A DNA stretch of 64,000 nt from Embleya hyalina. GTDB taxonomy: Bacteria; Actinomycetota; Actinomycetes; Streptomycetales; Streptomycetaceae. Made by a program: the position numbers and the translations under genes. The stretch covers positions 99,045 to 163,044 of the forward strand of contig NZ_BIFH01000038.1 in assembly GCF_003967355.1 (NCBI RefSeq), read 5' to 3'. Position 1 is the first letter of the stretch. The number at the start of each line of letters is the position of its first letter. This document shows positions 9,180 to 17,300 of the stretch, piece after piece. Below the pieces are notes generated by a model. That model did not search any database and was not told the origin of the DNA. It worked only from the letters and a program-made list of their open reading frames with translations.

Positions 9180-10451
9180 TCAGCGCGGGAGTTCGGCGCG
9201 GCGAATGCTCGGGGAGGTCAGCCCGACGGCGGCGCCGAGGGCACTGATCCCGGCGAAGATCGCGTAGGCGGGGCCCGGGCCGGTGGCGGCGACGGTGGTG
9301 CCGAACAGCGGGAAGGCGATCGGGCCGAGGCCGAAGGCGGTCAGGCCGAGGACGGAGGCGACCCGGCCCTGGTAGGCGGGTTCGGTGGCGGTCTGCACGA
9401 GTGCGTAGGCCAGGCCGCCGTTGAGGCCGAACAGCAGGCCGGCGCAGGCCGCGACGGCGACGGCGATCGGCAGCACGGTGGTCGAGCCGAGGCCGGCCAG
9501 GCCCGCGGAGCCGGCGGCCAGGGCGGCGATCAGGACCGCGCCGGCTCGGGGCAGCCGGCCGGTCACGGTGAGGAGCAGTGCGCTCGCGCCCGCACCGACA
9601 CCGAACGCGCCCGCGAGCCAGCCGGCGCCCGAGGCGCCCCAGCCGCGCGCGTCGGCCAGTACGACCATGCCGACGTTCAGCGGTCCGCCGGCGCCGAGTT
9701 CGATCAGCGCGCTCGCCAGTACCAGCCGACGGATCAGCGGGCGGCGGCGGATGTAGCGCAGGCCGTCGACGAGTTCGCGCCACGCGGCGGCCCGCGAAGG
9801 GCGGCCCGCGGGGGTCGCCGCCGCGGCGGTCGATCCGGCGCCGGGTATCCGTACCGCGAGCAGCAGCACGAGGGAGAGCGCGAACAGCCCGCCCGCGACG
9901 GTGAATGCGGCGGCCGGGCCGCCGAGGGCCAGTGCCACGCCGGCCAGGGGCGGCCCGGCGGTCTGGCCGAGCCGAATGCACAGCGCGCGCATGCCCTGGA
10001 CCCGGACCAGTTCCCCGGGTGCGGCCAGCAGCGGCGGGAGCGCGCCCACGGCCGGCATGAACAACGCGTCGACGACGCTGAACACCAGCGCGACGGCGAT
10101 CAGCAGCCACAGCCCGGGGGAGGACAGCGCCAGGGCCGCCGCGGCGCCGAGCACGACCAGGCAGCGCACGGTATCGCTGCCGATCACCACACGACGCGGG
10201 CCGAACAGGTCGGCGACCACGCCGCCGCCGAGCATCAGCACCGCGCGGGGGATCGCCGCGATCGCCATGATCAACCCGACGCGCGCGGGCCCACCGTGCT
10301 GGTTGGCGGCCCATCCGAGAGCGAGGAAGAACCCGCTGTCACCGACCACGGAGGCCGTATACGCGACCAGCCAGCGCAACACATTGCGATCACGATGCGC
10401 GGGCGGCCCGGCGACGGCGGTCGCCGCCGCCGATTCGTCGGTGGCCGACAT
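9180..10451 (-). CDS. MFS transporter, probable exporter
   Basis: 423 aa from ATG 10451 (MSATDESAAATAV); the longer open frame upstream is not conserved. The protein is hydrophobic throughout and has the pattern of a 10-12 span MFS permease: VVGDSGFFLALGWAANQHGG in span 1, GGGVVADLFGPRRVVIGSDT as the loop 2-3 motif, then a long basic central loop (GRPSRAAAWRELVDGLRYIRRRP). This is the NarK/enterobactin-exporter-like layout of self-resistance pumps. It is the last gene of the leftward radical SAM-PLP enzyme-MFS run beside the NRPS operon, though a 146-bp gap with a large dyad gives it its own control. Export of the peptide is the likely job. Confidence 0.85.
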   Translation of the reverse strand: MSATDESAAATAVAGPPAHRDRNVLRWLVAYTASVVGDSGFFLALGWAANQHGGPARVGLIMAIAAIPRAVLMLGGGVVADLFGPRRVVIGSDTVRCLVVLGAAAALALSSPGLWLLIAVALVFSVVDALFMPAVGALPPLLAAPGELVRVQGMRALCIRLGQTAGPPLAGVALALGGPAAAFTVAGGLFALSLVLLLAVRIPGAGSTAAAATPAGRPSRAAAWRELVDGLRYIRRRPLIRRLVLASALIELGAGGPLNVGMVVLADARGWGASGAGWLAGAFGVGAGASALLLTVTGRLPRAGAVLIAALAAGSAGLAGLGSTTVLPIAVAVAACAGLLFGLNGGLAYALVQTATEPAYQGRVASVLGLTAFGLGPIAFPLFGTTVAATGPGPAYAIFAGISALGAAVGLTSPSIRRAELPR

Positions 10452-10496
10452 GGCGGTCTCCCGAAGTCGGATGGTCGGTGGATTCGAGCCCATATC

Positions 10497-10540
10497 CGCA
10501 AGAAATATTGCGCAAGATGATTTGCGCAATGATACTTGCG
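10497..10540. promoter_or_regulatory. 44-bp imperfect dyad upstream of the MFS gene
   Basis: The two 22-base halves around 10518/10519 match at 16 of 22 positions. The outer arms CGCAAG (10497-10502) and CTTGCG (10535-10540) and the inner arms ATTGCGCAA and TTGCGCAAT are exact. The stretch is AT-richer than its surroundings and 46 bp before the MFS start. It is a likely operator for a repressor not encoded next to it. A minus-strand TTGCGC...TATTTC pair overlaps it as a possible promoter. Confidence 0.65.
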
Positions 10541-10597
10541 GATCATGCCGGGGTGCACACACGGATGTCCCCGCTCGCGCGTCCCGCTCCTCACGCC

Positions 10598-11842
10598 TCA
10601 CACATGGCCGCGGGTGCGTAGCGCCGTGTGCATGCGGTTCAGGATCGTGTCCAGTACTCCCGCCGAGGTGGCGAAGTTCAGGCGGGCGAACCCATTTCCT
10701 TCCGGGCCGAAGGAGGGGCCGGAGAAGAGCAGCACCTTGGCGTGGTCGCGGAAGAAGACATATGGGTCGTCGCCCAGGCCCAGCGGGCGGCAGTCGAGCC
10801 AGGCCAGGAAGCCCGCCTCGGGGGAGTGGTGGCGGATGCCCTCGGGCAGTCCCGCGGCGAGGCGGCGGCGGTTGCGGTCGAGGAGGCCGCGGACCTCGTC
10901 CAGCCACGCGTCGCCATCCGCCCAGGCCGCGGCCAAGGCGGCCACGGCCAGCACGCCGACCTGGCCGAAGAGCAGCCCCCGCCGCGCGTCCACCGCGTCC
11001 CGCAGTTCCGGCGGGCCGATGTGCGCGGCGGCGCAGCGGATGCCCGCCAGGTTGAACGCCTTGCTCCCCGAGGTCACGGTGACCGTGCGCGCGGCGATCT
11101 CCGGCCCGAGGGACGCGAACGGGATGTGTACGTGCGGCGGGTGGGTCAGGTCCGCGTGCACCTCGTCGGAGATCACCAACAGATCGTGCCGCAGCGCGAG
11201 TTCGGCCAGTCCTTCGAGTTCGTCCCGGCGCAGTACCCGGCCCGTGGGGTTGTGCGGGTTGACCAGGAACAACACCCGGCAGCGGTCCGCCCGGTCGAGC
11301 GTCGCGGCCACCCGGTCCGGGTCGAGCGTCCAGCCGTGTGCGCCCTCCTCGATCGGCACGGTCAGCGGCGGTCGGTCGATCCGGCGCAGGTCGTCGACGA
11401 ACGGCGGGCAGGCGGGCGTGTGCAGGACGACCGCGTCGCCGGGGCGGGTGGCCAGGTGCAGGATCGCCGACATCGCCTGGTTGACGTCGGTGAACAGGCG
11501 CAGGTGGGTCGGCTCGGCGGCGAAGCCGAACCGGCGCTTCATCCGGGCCGCGAACACCTCGCCCAGCGGCGCTCCTTCGGTCCCGTCGAACCACACCGGG
11601 TAGCCCAGGTCGCCGTCGATCCGCCGGATCAGCGCGGCGCGGATCCCGGGCGCGATCGGGAAGTCCATGTCGCCGATCCACGCGGACAGCGTGTCCTCGG
11701 GCGCGTAGGCCCACTTCTCGCCGTCGCGACGGGCCAGCGCGTCCGGGTCGAGCGCGTCGAAGACCGGGTGCCGGCGGGCGGGTTCGTGTCCGGCGGGGTC
11801 CGAGGGCTCGAAGTCGGCCGCCGGCGTGGTGTCCGCGCTCAT
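10598..11842 (-). CDS. MalY/PatB-like PLP-dependent C-S lyase or aminotransferase
   Basis: 414 aa, fold-type I PLP enzyme. The MalY/PatB signature is clear: WIGDMDFPIAPGIRAALIRR near the N-terminus, NPHNPTGRVL, ISDEVHADL, and the PLP lysine Lys261 in SGSKAFNLAG. Family members are cystathionine beta-lyases or aminotransferases acting on amino acids. Its ATG overlaps the stop of the radical SAM gene (ATGA at 11842-11839), so the two are co-translated. In this cluster it may make or process an unusual amino acid. A second member lies at 46510-47682 and shares long C-terminal motifs (LAWLDCR.LGLGD), so the two are paralogues. Confidence 0.85.
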   Translation of the reverse strand: MSADTTPAADFEPSDPAGHEPARRHPVFDALDPDALARRDGEKWAYAPEDTLSAWIGDMDFPIAPGIRAALIRRIDGDLGYPVWFDGTEGAPLGEVFAARMKRRFGFAAEPTHLRLFTDVNQAMSAILHLATRPGDAVVLHTPACPPFVDDLRRIDRPPLTVPIEEGAHGWTLDPDRVAATLDRADRCRVLFLVNPHNPTGRVLRRDELEGLAELALRHDLLVISDEVHADLTHPPHVHIPFASLGPEIAARTVTVTSGSKAFNLAGIRCAAAHIGPPELRDAVDARRGLLFGQVGVLAVAALAAAWADGDAWLDEVRGLLDRNRRRLAAGLPEGIRHHSPEAGFLAWLDCRPLGLGDDPYVFFRDHAKVLLFSGPSFGPEGNGFARLNFATSAGVLDTILNRMHTALRTRGHV

Positions 11843-13893
11843 CGGCCGGACTCCTCGGCGGCGGCCACGCCCGGCACGAAACCGGCCACGACCCGCGCGC
11901 CGCCGGGCCCACCGCCATCCGACTCCGCATCCTCCGCCTCGCCGTCGCCCTTCTCCGGCGCGATCCCGTCCCCCTCCCCCGGCAGCGGCGACGAGTCGTT
12001 GCGTACCGCCCCCCAGCGGCGTTCCGTCTCGCGGTGGATGTGCCAGATGTCGTCCTCGGCCAGCACCACCGAGACCACGCCCGGGAACGCCTCCTCGAAG
12101 TAGGTGTAGGGCCGCCGGTTGTCCACCCGGGGCGAGTGGTAGTCGAGCCGATCGTGCATGCCGTGTACACGGGTGATCGGCGTGGCGGGGTGGTAGGTGA
12201 GGATGTTCGGGCTGGCCAGGTCGATCAGGCGCGCGTCGATCAGGCCGCCCACCGCCTCGATCGTCTCGTCGATGCTGCCGCGCGTCTCGCCGTCGAGGCC
12301 GAACAACACCGAGGTGCCCACCCGCATCCCGTGCCGCTTGACCAGCGAAACCGCCTCGCGCACCCGATGCGCCCAGGGCCGGTCGGCACCGCGCCGCAGA
12401 TTCTTGTGGATGTGGTCCATCACCTGCGTCGACATGCTCTCGATGCCGACGTACACGTACGAGCAGCCGGCCTCACGCATCCGGTTCAGGATCTCGCCCG
12501 CCGCGTGCCGATCCCGCAGCGCGATCAGGGTGTCCACGGTGAGTTGGGCACCCCATTCGAGGTCCCGCAGCCGGGCCGGATCCTCCGGCTCCGGCAGCAG
12601 CCGGGCGAAGCGCCCGGGTAGCGCCGCCGGTTCGCTCCGACGCAAGTCGCGCAACCGCCCGCAGAACTCGGCGATGTCGTGCGAACGTCCGCTCCAGAAC
12701 ACCGAGTCGTCGAAGAACAGTGCCTCCGCGCCGTAACCGACGTATTCGCAGACCCGTTCCAGCGCCCGGCCGATCGGATCCTCCCGGAACCGCTTGAGAC
12801 CGATGCCGAGCGCGGACGACTCCGAGCAGAAATTGCAGTGGTAGGGACAGGCGTTGGAGACCATCACGTGTGCCGTGCGTCGCACGCCGCCGTCGGCGTG
12901 GGTGAAGATCGGGAAGCGCGAGCGGATCGCGAACGCCTCGTACGGAGAGGGCAACGAGCCCAGATCGAGCGTGGATCCGTCCTGCGGCAGCACGTCGAAC
13001 CCGGCCGCGGACAGCAGCACGATCATCGAACTGCCCACCGACGGACCCTCTTTGTCGAGCAGCCCCTGGAGGCAGGGCAACACCCGATCGCGGTCGACCC
13101 AGCGCCGGTCCAGGTCGGTGGCCAGCGCCAGGGCACGCATCAGCAGGTCGAGCGAGTGGTACGCCTCACCGGTGATCACCGCGTCGAACACCCGGGGCGC
13201 GCGCCCGTCGGCGATCACGGTCGGCGGACTGCTGGGGGCGAGTACCAGGCGCTCCTGATGCGGCACCCGGATCACCGTCTCGTCCGCGTGGCGTCCACCG
13301 AGCACCACGAAGGCGTCCGGGACCTCGGTGCGGACCAGGCCGGCGATCTCCAGGGCGTATCGGTGCGCCGGGGAGACCGCGCTGATCAACACGACCCGGG
13401 GCCGCACCCGGCGGAGCAGCCGGATCCAGCGCACGCGGGCCGTCTCGTCCCAGATCCGGGGGTCGAAGACGGTCTGGTCGGTGTTCGGATCGGTGCCGTA
13501 GTCGCGGTAGCCGTCGTGGCCGGCCGTCATCCGGTAGGCGTGGTCGGGGAAACGGGTCCACTCGGGCGCCAGGTCGTTGTAATGTTCGGCGCATCGGAGC
13601 TGCCCCGCGTCGGCGACGGCGCGGTGCATGGCCAGGCTGAGCGCGGCGTACAGGCACATCGGGTCGCCGGGGTAGGTGATCTCACCCTCGGCCTGGGTCA
13701 TCACGGGCGCCAGGACGGAGAGCACCGGGAAGTATCGGGTCGCCGTGCGGCCGGCGGCCAGGTCCGTCGCGAGGCGGCGCCTGCGCGTACTCAGGAGTTC
13801 CTGGAAGATCGCCGGCGCGGCGTCGCCGCCCGCGTCGTGAAATCTGATGTCCGCGCCGGCCGAGGTCGGTTCTTCGTCGACGGAATTGGTCAT
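11839..13893 (-). CDS. Cobalamin-binding-type radical SAM protein
   Basis: 684 aa from ATG 13893 (MTNSVDEEPTSAGAD). A Rossmann-like segment at about residues 150-230 (PRVVLISAVSPAHRYALEIA, VVLGGRHADETV) looks like the B12-binding domain of this class. The radical SAM domain has CPYHCNFC, with the three cluster cysteines Cys349, Cys353 and Cys356, followed by GYGAEALFFDDSVF and YVYVGIES. The acidic, Gly/Pro-rich tail is probably disordered. Class members are mostly methyltransferases or C-C/C-S bond-forming enzymes; the substrate is unknown. It is divergent from NRPS1 with 476 bp between them and coupled to a PLP enzyme, which suggests they modify a precursor or the peptide together. Confidence 0.85.
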   Translation of the reverse strand: MTNSVDEEPTSAGADIRFHDAGGDAAPAIFQELLSTRRRRLATDLAAGRTATRYFPVLSVLAPVMTQAEGEITYPGDPMCLYAALSLAMHRAVADAGQLRCAEHYNDLAPEWTRFPDHAYRMTAGHDGYRDYGTDPNTDQTVFDPRIWDETARVRWIRLLRRVRPRVVLISAVSPAHRYALEIAGLVRTEVPDAFVVLGGRHADETVIRVPHQERLVLAPSSPPTVIADGRAPRVFDAVITGEAYHSLDLLMRALALATDLDRRWVDRDRVLPCLQGLLDKEGPSVGSSMIVLLSAAGFDVLPQDGSTLDLGSLPSPYEAFAIRSRFPIFTHADGGVRRTAHVMVSNACPYHCNFCSESSALGIGLKRFREDPIGRALERVCEYVGYGAEALFFDDSVFWSGRSHDIAEFCGRLRDLRRSEPAALPGRFARLLPEPEDPARLRDLEWGAQLTVDTLIALRDRHAAGEILNRMREAGCSYVYVGIESMSTQVMDHIHKNLRRGADRPWAHRVREAVSLVKRHGMRVGTSVLFGLDGETRGSIDETIEAVGGLIDARLIDLASPNILTYHPATPITRVHGMHDRLDYHSPRVDNRRPYTYFEEAFPGVVSVVLAEDDIWHIHRETERRWGAVRNDSSPLPGEGDGIAPEKGDGEAEDAESDGGGPGGARVVAGFVPGVAAAEESGR

Positions 13894-14369
13894 CGGCCCT
13901 CCAGGTCGGTCCCGACGTGCCACCAGGCCGCCGACGGCCGAAATCCCGCGCGTGGGCCGCAGAACGATCCCCCATGACGCCGCACGTGCCGTCGCACGGG
14001 CATGGCGTCCACCATCGGCGAGGCCCCAGGGGGACGAAAGTGTTGCCCTGTTGCCCAAACGAGGAAACAGCGCCGTCCCGGGAGGCGCGTCGAGCGGGCC
14101 CGTGGCAGGTCGAAAGCCCTCGTGAGAGCCGTGATTCGGCGTGCCGTCGCACGTGGGGAGGTGTTTCCTGGAACGGGCAACAGGGCAACACTTTCGCCCT
14201 CCCGGCCGCCGGTCGATGGTGGTCCGCATGCGTCATCGCCGGTGCGGGCCGGACGGGTGACCAGCCCCCGGAACCCATCCAACCCCCTGAATCCACCGAG
14301 CACACACGCATTCGCAAGTCGGCCCCGGGCACCCCGTCCCGGGCCCGGATCGGCGATGGGAGAACTGCG
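13894..14369. other. Divergent regulatory region between radical SAM gene and NRPS1
   Basis: 476 bp without a convincing gene. It must hold the promoters of both arms of the NRPS cluster. Its dominant structure is the 232-bp imperfect palindrome at 14000-14231. I see no clear -35/-10 pair for either gene. Confidence 0.6.
14000..14231. repeat. 232-bp imperfect palindrome (head-to-head inverted pair)
   Basis: All paired segments share one centre (between 14115 and 14116). A 22-bp perfect arm at 14035-14056 pairs with 14175-14196, AGGAAACA at 14062-14069 with TGTTTCCT at 14162-14169, and 14000-14017 with 14214-14231 at 14 of 18 positions. The perfect arm itself holds a short direct repeat, TTGCCC twice. 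Read inward from each end, the two arms give similar peptides starting with ATG and sharing GGRKCCPVA, but neither reading frame looks like a gene. It may be an inverted duplication, a small mobile-element remnant, or a large operator. Confidence 0.7.
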
Positions 14370-17300
14370 TTGTCGCACGCCTCGCGGGAACCGGACGATC
14401 ACGCGTCGCGGGAACCGGACGACCTGGTGGGGGTGTTCGCGGCGCGCGTCGCCGAACACCCGGACGCGACCGCGATCACCTGCGCGGAGCGGGCGGTCGA
14501 CTACCGCGAACTCGACGAATCCTCGGAGGCGGTACGCCGGTTCCTGGAGGCTCGCGGCGCGGACACCCATCTGGTCGACGACTGCGAGGTGTGCGGGCCG
14601 GAACTCGCCGACGAGGCGCCGGTCGGCGTGTTCATGGACCGGGGCGTCGACGTCGTCGTCGCGATGGTCGGCGCGGTCAAGGCGGGACGCCCCTATGTAC
14701 CGCTGGACATCCGGTCGCCCGCGGCCCGGTCGCGGTTGATCCTGGACGAGTGCGGCATCGGCCTGGTTCTGGTGGACACGGCCGAACGGGCGGCTCGGGT
14801 ACGCGAGTTCTGCGCCGAATGGGTCGACGTGGTGTGCTTCGCGGACGCGGTGGCGTCGCCGGGGCTCGTGGCGAGCGGACCCGTCGCGCCGCCCGGACCC
14901 GTGGCGGGGACGCCCCCGCGTCCTCGTTCGCCGCGTCGGCTCGCGTACGTGATCCACACCTCCGGCTCCACCGGCGTGCCCAAGGGCGTCGAGGTCGAGC
15001 ACCGCGACCTGGTCGCCTTCGCCGCCGATCCGTGCTGGTCGGACGGCCTGGATCGGCGGGTGCTCCAGTATTCGCCGCTGGCGTTCGACGCGTCGGTGTT
15101 CGAGATCTGGATGCCGCTGCTGCGCGGCGGCCGGGTGGTGGTGGCCCCGCCCGGCGAGGTGGACGCGGGCGTGGTCGCGCGCCTGATCAAGGAGGAGGGC
15201 GTCACCTGCGCGTTCGTCACGACCTCCCTGTTCAACGTGATGGTCGAGCAGGATCCGGCGGTCTTCGCGGGCATCGGCCAGGTATGGATGGGCGGCGAGG
15301 CGGCCTCCCCGCTCGCCGTCTCGCGCGCGTTGCGGGCGGGCGGCGCCGGCACCGTGGTCAACGTCTACGGGCCCACCGAGGGCACCATCTTCGCCGCGTT
15401 CCACGTGCCGACCGAGCCGGTGGGCGCCCCCGTGCCGATCGGCTCGGCGATGGCGGGGGTGCGCACCTACGTCCTGGACGAGCGGCTGGACCCGGTCGAG
15501 ACCGGCGCCGACGGCGAGCTGTGCCTGGGCGGGCGGGGTGTCGCACGGGGCTACCGGGGCCGCCCCGGGAGCACCGCCGACCGATTCGTCCCCGACCCGT
15601 TCGCCGGCGGCGGCGCGCGGATGTACCGCACCGGCGACATCGTGCGCCGGCGGCCGGACGGCCTGCTCGAATTCGTCGGCCGCCGAGACCGCCAGGTCAA
15701 GGTACGCGGCTTCCGCGTCGAACTCGGCGAGATCGAGAGCCGCCTCGTCCTGCGCCCCGACGTCGCGGGCGCCGCCGTGCTGGCCGTGCCGGACGCACAC
15801 GGCGACAAGACGATCGTCGCCTACCTCGTCCCGCGCCGGGACACCCCGATCGGCGACGCGAACCCCCGGGCCGACGACATGGGTTGGGGTCGGTGGGTAT
15901 TGGCCGAGTTGGCCGGCACGCTGCCCGCCTACATGGTGCCGACCGACTGCGTGGTTCTGGACGCGCTGCCGCTGACGCCCAACGGGAAGGTGGACTCGGC
16001 CGCGCTGCCCGCACCGACGCACGCCGTCGACGGCCGCGCGCCGCGTTCGGCCGTCGAGGAGCTGCTGTGCGAGGTGTTCGCCGATCTGCTCGGCCTCGAC
16101 CGGGTCGGCATCGACGACAACTTCATCGAACTCGGCGGCCACTCGCTGCTCGCCACTCGCGCGGTCGCCCGGATCGCCGCCGCCGGAGCCGGACTGCTGC
16201 GGGTGGTCGACGTGTTCGAGGCGCCGACCCCGGCCGCACTCGCGCTCCGCCTGGACGCGGCGGCCCGGGCCCGGACCGACGAACGCCCGCCACCGACCCC
16301 CCGACCACGCCCCGACGTCATCCCGCCGTCCTTCGCCCAGCGGCGATTGTGGCTGGTCAATCGCCTGGAGGGCGGCGCCGACCCGGGCTACCACATCCCG
16401 CTGCTGTTCCGCCTGCACACCGAGCCCGACCTCGAAGCCCTGCGGGCCGCGCTGCGCGATGTGATCGAACGCCACGAGAGTCTGCGCACGGTCTTCCCCG
16501 TGCACGACGACATGCCGCGCCAACACATCCTGGACATCGACGAGTTCGGGGTACGGATCCCCGTCACCGAGTGTGCGGCCGACGCGCTGGACGCGGAGAT
16601 CACCCGCGCCGCCCGGGTCCCGTTCGACCTGACCACCCGGCTCCCGATCCGGGCCGAGCTGATCCGAACCCCGCACGAGAGCCTGCTGCTCGTGGTGGTC
16701 CACCACATCAGCGCCGACGGCTGGTCGCTCACCACACTCACCGGCGACCTCGGCCGGGCCTACGCCGCCCGAATGCGCGGCACCCGACCCGACGTCGCGC
16801 CGCTGCCGCTGCAATACCGCGACTACGCCGCGTGGCAGCGCGAACAACTGGGCGACGAGAACGACCCGAACAGCCCGCTGGGCAGGCAATTGGTCTACTG
16901 GACACGGCGGTTGGCCGATGCACCCGCCGCACTGACGCTGCCCACCGATCGTCCGCGCCCGATCGTGGCCGGCCACGCGGGCGACGTACACGCCTTCGAA
17001 CTGCCCGCCGACCTGTGCACGGCCCTGGACGCCCTGGCCCGATCCGCGCACACCACGCTGTTCGTCGCGCTGCACGCCGGCCTGGCCGGCCTGCTCACCC
17101 GACTCGGCGCGGGCGAGGACATCGTGGTGGGCAGCCCCATCGCGGGCCGCGCCGACGCCGTCCTCGACGACCTGATCGGGTTCTTCGTCAACACCGTGGT
17201 GCTGCGCACGGACACCTCCGGCGACCCCACCTTCGCCGAACTCCTCGCCAGGGTGGACCGCTCCTGGCTGCCCGCCTACGCCAACCAGGACGTCCCGTTC

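Noticed and set aside
10470..10490. A tRNA T-arm look-alike (minus strand GGGCTCGAATCC)
   Set aside because: No acceptor stem, D-arm or anticodon stem can be built around it.
14000..14231. Small peptide genes reading GGRKCCPVA inward from each arm
   Set aside because: Neither has a ribosome-binding site, and the frames run on into neighbouring sequence without a stop; the shared peptide follows from the inverted DNA repeat.
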